Below, piece after piece: positions 24,849 to 34,400 of a DNA stretch of 53,222 nucleotides. The first letter of the stretch is position 1, and every line of letters begins with the position of its first letter. The notes under the pieces are model-generated. The model searched no databases and was not told the origin of the DNA. It was given only the letters and a program-made list of their open reading frames with translations. The stretch covers positions 1 to 53,222 of IMG/VR virus record IMGVR_UViG_3300025141_000133. One strand, given 5' to 3'. The DNA comes from a virus. Both the position numbers and the translations under genes were made by a program.

Positions 24849-25108
24849 TTACTGTAGATTCAATGCTAATCGAATGGTTAGAAAGCAGGGTAACAAATGG
24901 TTGCCCTGCCATAGCAACTCATGAATTCGATGATGCAAGACACTATATGAATAGGAAGTATAAACGAATGCATACTACTGCTACCATAGAACGTGCGTGG
25001 AGAAAACTCAGAGAAGAAAAACAAATAAAAACATTAGATGCAAGCATACTAGGGAGCAAAGAAAAAAGATGGTGGATAGTGAAAATCAATACATTGAAAT
25101 CGCAGTAG
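24845..25108 (+). CDS. Small winged-helix-like protein, 87 aa
   Basis: Begins at the ATGA overlap with the SSB-like gene. The 87 residues read as helix (VDSMLIEWLESRV), helix (DARHYMNRKYKRM), helix (TATIERAWRKLREEKQI) and a short hairpin (KRWWIVKI), a plausible winged-helix DNA-binding fold. It overlaps the primase start by about 40 bases. An accessory replication or initiator role is possible from the context. Confidence 0.6.
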   Translation: MITVDSMLIEWLESRVTNGCPAIATHEFDDARHYMNRKYKRMHTTATIERAWRKLREEKQIKTLDASILGSKEKRWWIVKINTLKSQ

Positions 25109-26868
25109 GACACCCAAGAAATCGTGGCACAATAATAAGAAAATCAGAATTACAAAACTATATGACAAACGGACAACCATTATTCCGTTCATATTATAGT
25201 TATGATAATGAAGTAGTAGAACACTTTAAGTCACGAAAAACAATCAAAAACTTTGCAGGTAAGTATTATCTTGATAGAATCATATTCGACATAGATAAAG
25301 GAACGAATAGTGATAAGCTTACTCTGCAAAAAGTAATTACATTTATAGATGGGTTAAAAGTAATACATAGTGTTCCAAAAGACTGGATCCAAATATGGTT
25401 CAGTGGCAGAGGCTATCACATAGTAATCCCAGATATATTTGGATTTGAACCCAGCAGTACACTCCCTCAAATAGTAAAGATAAATCTAGAAACTAATTTT
25501 CCTGAAGCCGACAATATTTATGATGGAGCCAGGCTTATAAGAGTTGGTTTTACTGTAAATGAAAAGACAGACGGATATTATAAGACACCTATAACATATA
25601 AAGAGCTTACTACATTAAGCACAGAAGAGATAAAAGAACTATCCAAAACAATAAGAGGCGATTATATATTCAATAAGATAGATAGTGATACTACCTTACT
25701 GCCTATTATTAAATCAAAAGAGATAAAAAGAGTAAGTAAAGAACAAACAGAGTTTGATCCAACAGGTGTAATAACATGTGTACAAAACATGTGGAAAGAA
25801 GGAGACGTACCTGGTAATAGGCATAAGAAACTTCTTAGAATGGCAAGTCACTACTTTAGAAATGGTATCCCAATGGATGGCACTAACTCCATGTTAACTA
25901 GTTGGGCAGATAGCTTAGACTCCTCTGAAGTAAAAAGAATCGTTAAAGATGTCTGGAACAAAGGATATAGGTACGGATGTTTTGATTCTGTAATGGATAA
26001 ATACTGCGAATCAAAATGTATGCTATATTCTAATAAGCAAAAGAATGTTGACGGCTTAGTACCAATCTTAACTGCACAGCAAATGGAGCAAAATTATATC
26101 CATAGGCTAAGAAATAATGTTAAGAACAAAGGATTTAATTTGGCAGATATCTATAATCTATCAGGAGCAGACTACTGGATACTACCAGGAGATATGGTAA
26201 TAATAGAAGGAGATACAGGCTTAGGTAAAACATCATTTGTACAGAATTGGGTAGTAGGTACAGAATATTTAAAAGTACTGTGGCTTACTCTAGAAAATAC
26301 TGTAGATCTTATGTACAGAAGATTCTTACAGATAGCAATGGGTAAAACAAAAGAAGAAGTAGACAATCACTATCTTAATAATGATAACACATGGAGTGAC
26401 GTATTATCGCATATTAACTGTATGTCAATTCCACCTACTATTAAATCAATAGAACAACAAGTAGCACAACTATCCCCACAAATATTAGTAGTAGATACTA
26501 TAGACTGCATAAGAGTATCAAAATACGTTCATGATGGTATGTTTAAGATTGATTCTATCATAGAAGGCCTACGTAACATAGCAACTCAAAAGGACATTAT
26601 AGTAATTGGTGTAAGTCACATAAGTAAAGCTGATTCTAGAATGGGAGCTCTTGATGTACATAGTGGTAAGGGGTCTAGTTCTATTGCTCAAAAGGCTGAC
26701 AAAGTAATATCCATTGAAGGAAAACGTAACGCAATTAATAGAACAATTATAAGTCAAAAGAACAGGGATGATTCACGTTTCAGGATATCATGTGATTTTG
26801 ATTTTTCTACGTTTAGGTTTAAGCAAGTAGAATTACCATTCACAGTGTTTCCCTCAGATAATAAATAA
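25069..26868 (+). CDS. AEP-type primase fused to DnaB-like helicase
   Basis: About 599 aa from ATG 25069; the frame is open further upstream inside the previous gene. N-terminal archaeo-eukaryotic primase: DxD at residues 74-76 (IIFDIDKG), SGRGYH at 112-117, and an ARLIRVGFTVN segment near 155-165. Residues ~300-330 have C-x10-C-x3-C, often metal-binding in primase linkers. The C-terminal RecA-like helicase has Walker A near 380 (EGDTGLGKTS), LVVDTIDCIR, and a QKADKVISIEG segment. It should unwind the fork and make primers. No DNA polymerase was found nearby, so the host enzyme is probably used. Confidence 0.85.
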   Translation: MVDSENQYIEIAVGHPRNRGTIIRKSELQNYMTNGQPLFRSYYSYDNEVVEHFKSRKTIKNFAGKYYLDRIIFDIDKGTNSDKLTLQKVITFIDGLKVIHSVPKDWIQIWFSGRGYHIVIPDIFGFEPSSTLPQIVKINLETNFPEADNIYDGARLIRVGFTVNEKTDGYYKTPITYKELTTLSTEEIKELSKTIRGDYIFNKIDSDTTLLPIIKSKEIKRVSKEQTEFDPTGVITCVQNMWKEGDVPGNRHKKLLRMASHYFRNGIPMDGTNSMLTSWADSLDSSEVKRIVKDVWNKGYRYGCFDSVMDKYCESKCMLYSNKQKNVDGLVPILTAQQMEQNYIHRLRNNVKNKGFNLADIYNLSGADYWILPGDMVIIEGDTGLGKTSFVQNWVVGTEYLKVLWLTLENTVDLMYRRFLQIAMGKTKEEVDNHYLNNDNTWSDVLSHINCMSIPPTIKSIEQQVAQLSPQILVVDTIDCIRVSKYVHDGMFKIDSIIEGLRNIATQKDIIVIGVSHISKADSRMGALDVHSGKGSSSIAQKADKVISIEGKRNAINRTIISQKNRDDSRFRISCDFDFSTFRFKQVELPFTVFPSDNK

Positions 26869-26880
26869 AGGAACATAACT

Positions 26881-27099
26881 ATGGCAAAAGTGAAAGGAAT
26901 GTTATTACAAATCAATCACTTAGGCAGCAGCTCAAAGGAAACATCAGGAATACAGTTAATAATCTTTCACTTATTCTCTTTCACACTTATCCACAGCGAA
27001 ATAGCAGGTAGCCACTTAAGCTTCGGATTTGGACTAATACCTGTTGAAATATCTATGCAGTTTAGTTTTTGGGAAGGTAGGTATGGACAATATAAGTAA
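26881..27099 (+). CDS. Hypothetical hydrophobic early protein, 72 aa
   Basis: AAAGGAACA precedes ATG 26881. Residues 22-40 are hydrophobic (IQLIIFHLFSFTLIHSEI), with a beta-like or amphipathic end rich in Phe and Gly. It may associate with membranes. No family recognised. Confidence 0.55.
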   Translation: MAKVKGMLLQINHLGSSSKETSGIQLIIFHLFSFTLIHSEIAGSHLSFGFGLIPVEISMQFSFWEGRYGQYK

Positions 27100-27337
27100 A
27101 GAAGGAAGCATGATAATAAGGTTCTCCATAAATGAAGTATCAAAATTACTATACGCTTTAAGGTATGTCATAACCAATAAAACTCAAAAGTCAAATGAAA
27201 GCAGAGAATGGATAGACAGTTATGGAGAACTAATATCAGACATAGAAGGAATGTTAAAAAAATATGAAAAAGCAGAATCAGCAGAGAGGAAGAAGGAATC
27301 GTCAGAGGGGAGCAGAGTTACAGAGACAAGTAGTTAA
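27083..27337 (+). CDS. Hypothetical early protein, 84 aa
   Basis: ATG 27083 has GGAAGGTAGGT upstream; ATG 27110 (GAAGGAAGC upstream) is a good alternative and 27044 is unlikely. Helical protein (INEVSKLLYALRYVI, then SYGELISDIEGMLKKYEKA) with a Glu/Lys/Ser tail. It overlaps the nuclease gene by ~74 bases. Function unknown. Confidence 0.55.
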   Translation: MDNISKEGSMIIRFSINEVSKLLYALRYVITNKTQKSNESREWIDSYGELISDIEGMLKKYEKAESAERKKESSEGSRVTETSS

Positions 27338-27629
27338 GACTGCCAAAATATATGGTTTAGATGCTTGGAATAGAGATCGAGGTGGTGCTCAGCACGAACA
27401 AGGAGATGTTGAGATAAGCACAATCTACTTTGGCTGCAAACGTCGAAAAAGCTGTGCCCAGTGGCTATATCCTGAGAAAGATGAATGGGGAGTATTCTTT
27501 AGAGAAGACAATGGTAAACTAATGGTATCTATTCCAGCTGAGTTCTTGTTTGATCTTATGTCTGAATTTCTATATACCTCAACTGACCATATTAGAGATA
27601 GGATTAACCCAAATTGGAGAGATAAATAA
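27264..27629 (+). CDS. PD-(D/E)XK nuclease, Holliday-junction-resolvase-like
   Basis: A 121-aa protein with the core order of small Hjc/VRR-type nucleases: a basic start (RGRRNRQRG), an AELQRQVVKTAKIYG helix with catalytic Glu, AWNRDRGGAQHEQGDVEIS with the motif Asp, then a strand with CKRR (the K of the E-x-K motif appears as GCKRR). It probably resolves branched replication or packaging intermediates. The C-terminal half (VSIPAEFLFDLMSEFLY) closes the fold. The substrate is inferred. Its stop overlaps the next start as TAATG. Confidence 0.7.
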   Translation: MKKQNQQRGRRNRQRGAELQRQVVKTAKIYGLDAWNRDRGGAQHEQGDVEISTIYFGCKRRKSCAQWLYPEKDEWGVFFREDNGKLMVSIPAEFLFDLMSEFLYTSTDHIRDRINPNWRDK

Positions 27630-27760
27630 TGCAGATAGCAACATGGATAGCAGATATATGGTTATTAGCATGCAGTTTGATACTCATAGTAGTCTCTATT
27701 TTCTTTATAGCACTAGGAGTTGTAGCAATTGGAGACTACATAACAAACAGAAAAAGATAA
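27629..27760 (+). CDS. 43-aa single-pass membrane protein
   Basis: Starts in the TAATG overlap with the nuclease. Product: a short N-terminus, one long hydrophobic helix (residues 11-36, WLLACSLILIVVSIFFIALG and on) and a basic C-terminus (YITNRKR), typical of a small inner-membrane protein with its tail in the cytoplasm. Directly followed by the structured-RNA cluster. Role unknown. Confidence 0.6.
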   Translation: MQIATWIADIWLLACSLILIVVSIFFIALGVVAIGDYITNRKR

Positions 27761-27766
27761 TTATTA

Positions 27767-27841
27767 ATGGAGTCTAAAATGCTCAAGAAACAAACTCATA
27801 AGCAAAGGTAGTTGGCGTGGTGGTAACAGCCAAGACTCCAT
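27767..27841 (+). ncRNA. Structured RNA candidate S2
   Basis: A 9-bp perfect stem (ATGGAGTCT with AGACTCCAT) encloses about 57 bases. Inside, TGCT can pair with AGCA, and TTGGC with GCCAA. It is non-coding, lies 6 bases after the 43-aa gene, and is the first of three such elements in tandem. No U-run follows. Confidence 0.5.
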
Positions 27842-27846
27842 AATTA

Positions 27847-27910
27847 GAGGGAGAGTGCTCTTCACTTCAACCGCATGTCCAAAGCGATGCTCCTAAGAGT
27901 GCTTTCCCTC
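27847..27910 (+). ncRNA. Structured RNA candidate S3
   Basis: A 16-bp closing stem (27847-27862 with 27895-27910) contains three G-U pairs, so it pairs well as RNA but poorly as a DNA palindrome. Its 32-base interior has a CGC/GCG or GCAT/ATGC inner pairing. It lies 5 bases after S2 and 9 bases before S4. The wobble pairs on one strand argue that the plus-strand transcript is the functional form. Confidence 0.55.
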
Positions 27911-27919
27911 ATAATATTA

Positions 27920-28003
27920 AAGGAAGGAGTGCCTACTCCGTAAGGACTGGCAAGGTTAATGGTCTCATCCATGACCTCCTCGACCTATAAGTGCTCCTTC
28001 CTT
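27920..28003 (+). ncRNA. Structured RNA candidate S4
   Basis: A 13-bp closing stem (AAGGAAGGAGTGC with GTGCTCCTTCCTT, two G-U pairs) encloses 58 bases with inner pairings: a small TCC/GGA hairpin with a GTAA (GNRA-type) loop, and AGGT/ACCT around GGTC/GACC. This resembles the multi-branch plan of S1. No U-run follows, and the next gene starts 30 bases downstream. Confidence 0.55.
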
Positions 28004-28033
28004 CCCTATTAGAAACAGAAAAGGAGACGAACA

Positions 28034-28213
28034 ATGGCAAAAGCAGGGAGACCCAAAGGAACCACAAGAGCTAACGGATACAAAGTGTCAAGCGGAAGAC
28101 CTAAAGGAGCAAAAAACATAATCCGTAAGACAGAAGGATCAAAGAACAGAACCCGCAAGACAAAAGGTTGGAATCTATATAAACTACCTAAATCTTGGGG
28201 TAAGTGGATCTAA
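28034..28213 (+). CDS. AT-hook-like basic DNA-binding protein, 59 aa
   Basis: AAAAGGAGACG precedes ATG 28034. The 59-aa product is extremely basic and has two GRPKG cores (AGRPKGTT near residue 5 and SGRPKGAK near 21), the sequence that makes an AT-hook grip the minor groove, plus two RKT repeats. It is the last gene before the early terminator. Likely a nucleoid- or genome-binding protein. A disordered RNA-binding protein is the other option. Confidence 0.65.
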   Translation: MAKAGRPKGTTRANGYKVSSGRPKGAKNIIRKTEGSKNRTRKTKGWNLYKLPKSWGKWI

Positions 28214-28227
28214 ACTAAAAACAAAGT

Positions 28228-28284
28228 ACGTCTAAGGGGTGTAAAGGCTGTTACAGCTTTTATATCCCCCTAGGCGTTTTTTTT
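28228..28284 (+). terminator. Strong intrinsic terminator of the early operon
   Basis: A long GC-rich stem (ACGTCTAAGGGG... paired with ...CCCCCTAGGCGT, arms ~23 bases with a few wobbles and a bulge) around a TTA loop, followed by eight T's from 28277. It closes the rightward block. Confidence 0.92.
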
Positions 28285-28467
28285 ACACGTAGCAGTAGCT
28301 CTAATTGCTCGTATATGGAACTTTTACTAGAAATAGGTAGGTAGGGTTAGGTTCTATATAAAAATCCGAAATTTGGCAAAAAAACCAAAACCAGATTTCG
28401 ATTATTCAGTTTCTAAGTAAAAAGGTACTACCACCAGATTTTGGTTGAGTTTTCAGTGATGGTTTAC
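28285..28467. other. Convergent intergenic region
   Basis: About 180 non-coding bases between the early terminator and the end of the giant gene. It contains an inverted repeat (AATCCGAAATTTGG near 28364 with CCAGATTTCGATT ending near 28409), and AACCAAAA/TTTTGGTT arms. On the minus strand, TTTTGGTT leads into a run of T's, so a leftward late terminator probably lies here, though the stem has a long loop. No gene is seen. Confidence 0.4.
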
Positions 28468-31400
28468 TTATTTAGCTTCTCCTAGAGATTCTTCTGATAG
28501 TATGTCTTCTTCTGAACCTCTATGATACTGTATAATTCCCGTTGGTGCTAATGCTGGTTCTTCTCTTCTCTTAATAAGTTCTTTGCTTATCCTATGAATA
28601 GGAACACCAGTAGCTTTTTCTACCAGCATAGAGGGATATTCTAGTGTACCTTTGATATCTCTGGCTATTCTACCGAAAGGAAACCACGTCCATACATGAT
28701 AATCTGCAAATCTACCCCAATCGTTCTTAAGTAAAGCACCCAATGGCCCCAAGATATGTCTAGCAATAGGAGGAGAAACAGCCTGTAGAGGAGCTATTGG
28801 TTTTGGAAGAGTACCAAAGAAGGCACGGTCACGCTCATGCTCATTACCAAAAAGGAGATCAGACATATCCTGTACATAATTCCAAGGAGGTGGCAAAGTA
28901 GACTCAAACATAGTAAGCGGGAACGCAGTAGCCATCGAGAACATAAATAAATCTGCCAGCCCCATACGCTTGAAACGATCAAACTCAGGAGTACCAGGTT
29001 GATAATCATATAACTTAGCACCCTTATATATATCTTTTCTAAACTTTAATGAGTTCCAAGCCCATAACTGAAATCTTGAGTAAACTCTGCCAAGTGACGT
29101 TCTAGAAAAAGCAGGTCGAGCTGCATTATTATATAAATACTGAGTACCCTCTACACCCTTCATAGCCATCTCAATTAACCAGGGATCATCACGTTCAAAT
29201 GCTACCTTATTAGCAGATAGCACTTCCATAGCATTAATATAATGAGCTAAGAACGCTCTTCTTCTTAGCTTCTGCTCCATAAACTTCATAAACCATGCTG
29301 ACTTCTCTATCCAAGCCTTAGTAAAGCCATGCTTATTACCAATCTCAAATACTGAAGCTCTAGAGATCTCAGTACCATCCTTATTGACTCGTGCAATAAG
29401 ATCATTGATAAAGTTAGCACCCCTCTTACTTCGGAGAGCTGGGTTAGCTTTTAGTTCAGATCTTAAAAATGATTCAATAGCACCATGTCTCTGGGTAAAC
29501 GCAGTATAATAGTCCCAATCACGACTTTCAGGATCACCTTTCTTCATAGGAATGTTGGAATTAAGAAAATCAAGACTACCAGCACTTTTCCAGTGTCTAA
29601 AGCCAGTAGATATCAGAGTATTGAGAGAACCTCCCCAAAAGTTATTTGCCATTGTTTTTGTATGTGTTAATAATGTCATAAGCTCCCACTTAGCTTCTAA
29701 ATTAGAGAAAAGATTAAGCTTGTAGGAAAGATCGTCTTCATTTAGAGTACCATCTTCATTCTTCCTTACCCAACCCTTTCCACCAAACCACTTAGTTGCT
29801 ATCTTATCCATCTTTTTCTTAACATGTTGATCAGATAGTAAATAGTAAAGAGTATTCTTAACAGGAAAATTTCTGTCTGCTATCCAGTTTTCTGGCATAC
29901 TAGACTTATACCCTAAAATATCTCTTAAATGTAAACGTCCAAATCTTGCCCATTGTTTTACTTGATCGGGCTTAAAAGTAGTTTTTGCAGTTTCGGAAAA
30001 GTCTTCCATAATTCTATGACCTGAAAGAGTAAACATTAGATTATAGTTTGCTTTTATAATCTGATTTATATAAGTACGATAAGCATCCATATCTTTAGCC
30101 CAGCTAGGAATAACATGACCATGTCTCGCCCTTGAAAGAGCATGGGACGGTCTTCTAAAAAGTCCTATACGCTCTACGTCTTTTTCTGTCATACCTTCAG
30201 TCATAATAAATTCTGCCATAGGATGAAGAGCCCCACCATCATCAAGCTGTGCCCTCATTGCTGTTGTTTCTAAGCTTACTCTGAGCTTTGCTAGTGCGGT
30301 TGCTGACTTACCTTCTGCCTTCGCTTTTTCTATTCGAGCTTCAATATACTGATCTTTAATTTTCTTAATATGGTCTCTATGGGGCCAATAATGTTCTACT
30401 TCAATCTCTCCTACTCCCTTAAAAGCAAATTTCCCCTTGGGTTTGTTAGTTCTAGGATGAATAGTTTCATCCAGATACCTTGACATTATATTTGCTCGTT
30501 TATCGGGATGCATGTCTTTAATCCTAACGCCATTAATTGTCATACGAGAGACAGCATACTCGTTAGATAAACGTAAAAGGTTTTCTAGTCCTACCTTTTT
30601 TAAATCAGCTTCTTTCCCTTGAAAAAGTACATCAGATATTTCTCGCTTTATTATCTCAGAGAATTTAATGTTTCCACTTTTATCTCTATAAGGAGCCACC
30701 CATTCATCATAATCATACTCACCTTTTATCCACTGATCTTTCATATTTGTGTTCAGCTTAGTAATCTTTCTATTTATAATCTCAATTATTTCTTTTCCTG
30801 TTTTAGTAACACGACCTTTCTTTTTACCCTCACTAGGAAAGTTATATATCTTATCCTTATAAATTTCGTATAGTTCATCAGCTTCTTTAGCATATTTTTC
30901 ATATTGTGGTTCGTTATGTTTACTTGCTAATGCCCTTTCTCTATACGCTATAGCTATATTTACTAGATCAGGAGCATCTTTTTCTAAGAGAAAAAGAAAT
31001 TCAAACTCATCGTTTACTCTTTTAGCCCACCTATCTGTAGTATTGGAAAACCATAGATTAGATTTGATACCCATGTCAACCATGCGACCATAGTGAGCTA
31101 TAGGAATAGCTACGTCCTTCTTGTATACCTTCCCGTCAGCAGCACGTACAGGTACGTTCTTTCTAGCAAACCAATTCAAATTGTAAGCAAGGTGCTTCTG
31201 AGAAATAGTGTCAGGAAAAAAGTAAAAATGAAACCACTTAAGAGCATAACCAGGATCATCCTTAGCCATATCTAATAAGAAATTGCGACCATGAAGACCA
31301 CGCCAATAATTTATAAAGACTTTTACATCCTCAATAGTAGCAGCACCTGGGAGAACACCAGCACCAGGAATTGGAATACCAAAGGTACCGCGAAGAGAAG

Positions 31401-34400
31401 TAATGCCAGGAAAAGATTTACTTATATTATGAAGTAAAGTAGGATGTTTTTGAAATATCCAACGTAGTTCCTTTCGTAATCTTTTAACCTCACGTGTTTC
31501 ATTTACTATACGCTTGTCTCTTGTTTTTACATCTACCCAACTATAGTCTTCAATACCTTCCCACATCTTTTTACTCATTTCATCGGCTGATGCTTCTGCT
31601 TTATCTCCAGTAACTTCTTTCTCAACCTCTTTCATTATTCTTTGTACTTTTGGGTCTTTAGAAGGTTTTTTACCCATAAATACAGCAACTTCTTCGCTAG
31701 TTATTGGTTCTCCAAGCTTGGTAGCAAGTTTATGATAATCATTTAGCCACCCTTCTATAATAGGCCTTGGTACTACAGGAGATTCAAATCCAAACGATCT
31801 AAGGTTATCACTGTAAGTAGAACCACTCATTGTTCCGATAAAATATTCAAAAAATGCTCTTTTACCAGTTGCTTCTCCTATTGTCTCAACATAACTCCTA
31901 ATAAGTGCATTAATCTCGTTGATAACTGGTGCTTTTCTTTCTACTGTACGTTCCCGTTTCTTTTTATTAATATCTAACATTCTTTGAGCATACTGTGTTA
32001 ATAGTTTATCAGCAGTCTTAAATATTTCTGTCAATTCTTCTGTTGTACCACCAGAATCAAGAAATGCTTTATTAGCCTTGAATACACGTCTTACGCTAGT
32101 GAGAGCAGCTAATGTTTTTGAATAGTAATCTCTTTTCTTGTCAAGATCTTTTATATTCTTTAAGTATTCAATAGGATCTTCACCTCGAGCAGTAGCAACT
32201 TTAAATTGAAGTTTACTTAGTACTTTCTCTCTAAAATAAATTGCTTCTTCAGAAGTACCATGAACAATTTCCTCTAATACTTTGCCAGCTTTAACTATTT
32301 CCTTTTCAGAGAGCCATTTAGATGGATCAGGATCATGTCTAACATTCCTAATAGCAGTAGCACGATACTCATCTAATGGAGATAACAGATCTCTTTTTAT
32401 ACCTTTACTCTCTATAGCACCTTCAGCCTGCCCATATCCTAAATAAGAGTTAGCAAGATCAGACTTTTCAGAAAGAGTTAAGCTTCTTTTTTTTGTATAA
32501 TCCCATCCACTAACCGCTTTATTTAGTTCTTCCATGCCACGATATATAGTACCACGAATAAGACCTACTGACTTCTCATTTTCTAATACATTTGCTACTC
32601 TTTTACCATCAGGAGTTACTATTTCAATCTTATCAAAAGCAGCTTTAAAAAGTATCTCTGTAAGTTTCTCTGGGTTTATTATGCCAGTATATTTAGCTGC
32701 GTCCGCTGCCATGTTTTGGATAGCCCTAGCATATAACCTTAGTTTCTTTCCTCCGTCCTTATTTGGTTTTAATACTATATAGAGCTCACCTTTTGGGTAT
32801 TCAACACTAATATTCTTCTTGGCCGCTGCTCTGATGTTTTTACTTCTTTTCCACTGACCTCTAGGAATAGTAAATGGTATTCTTTTTTCCTTGCCTTCAG
32901 TAATATCCTGAAGCATATGAATTCTTCTCTTCAAGTTGTTTGCAAGTCCTAACAACTTGTTACCTTTACGTGCATTATGAGAAATATAGAATCTTGTTAG
33001 TGGGTCTAACATACCAAATGGTGTCTTAGCCATATCTAGGTCTAAGTTACCTTCTTCCGAGAATATTTCTTCTAATTCTCTAGTTACAGGTTTCAGGAAT
33101 TTTTTGCCTTTATGCCATTCTTTAGATTGTTTTTTGATACTTTCTTTAAGTGACTTCGGTAGGTTCTGGTAAATATGTACCTTATCAATATCTAAGTCCA
33201 TCCCACCAAGGTAACCCATGTCCTCTGGGTGAAGTAGGATACCAGCTCCTTTCCTACCTGTGAATCCCATAAATTTGAGTATCCTAGTGCCAGAAACAGA
33301 GTCAGATGGCACACGAATAATAGCAAGCTCAAGAGCCTCATTAACTGACTCTATATCTGTTTTGATAGCTTTCCTATCTTTTGTAGGTACTCTTCTGAGT
33401 TTATTCTTTAATTCTGTACGACGAGATAGAAGCTGATCTAAGGTAAGGTTGGCTCTTATTCCATCAGCTTTTACAATAGTATAATTAGTTACAAAATTCT
33501 TCCACTTATTGTTTAAATAAAACTCACCAGGCCTCAAATTGATATCCTTTTGTAACCAAGGATCGTAGGGGACACCAATAGCTGTGCCACTATGTCCTAC
33601 TACGGGTTTTACAATACGTCTAGTAGCATACTTGGCTAGTATGCGATCAGTAGTAAATCTTACTAACTTAAAGTTAATTATTGGAGCAGATAAGGCACCT
33701 GCTTCTCCTAACATTATATCTGCTCTTCTTATAATATCTGTATCGAGCTCGCTTTCTTCAAACGTATTATTATCTAGTTCTTCAGTACGATTAGTAATTG
33801 GTTTCCCCTGAGCATGTAATAACATTTTCCAAAACTTTCTATACAGTGGGCTATCAGAAACAGTAACACCATCTACTAAGTCTATGATGCGGTCTAAGCT
33901 AACCTTTTCAAATCGTTCCTCTAGAATTTCACCTTCTGCCTCAAGAAATTCCTTTATATGCTTCTCTTCTCCAGTTTTAATATACTTATCCCATTTAGCA
34001 TTAACTTCTGGATCACCTGCAACAGCAGGAAGCAGAACTTTCTCAACAGCCTCGGCTACCACTTTTTTATCTATCTGAGAATTGTTGGCATTGCCTAGTA
34101 ATTGTTTGACTATCTGTACATTACTGGTTGCTCTTCTGACATGTTCATAGTTCCCTGGACTAATAGTAAGCCCACTATGTGGTATTGTATATATTTCAGG
34201 ATTAGGATCTATAACCTTAGTGTTCTCTGTATAAAAGTCTAGTTCACCCTTTTCATTAAGGTTTATGTCATACTTACTTCTCCTACCTAATTGTTTAGTA
34301 GCCGTGTCAAATATATAACCGTGCATATTCTTAGATTGTAGTTCTGTTGAAGCTTCTTTACCTGCTGAAAAATAAGCATATTTACCTAGTATTAGCCCTC

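Noticed and set aside
27550-27777. 75-aa plus-strand frame overlapping the nuclease end
   Set aside because: Out of frame with the nuclease; no Shine-Dalgarno; the 43-aa membrane gene in another frame is better supported by the TAATG coupling.
27767-28003. tRNA genes
   Set aside because: No T-loop (GGTTCGA-like), no anticodon arm at the right distance, closing stems far longer than 7 bp.
27847-28003. Intrinsic terminators
   Set aside because: Stems are not followed by U-runs, and a real strong terminator lies downstream at 28228-28284.
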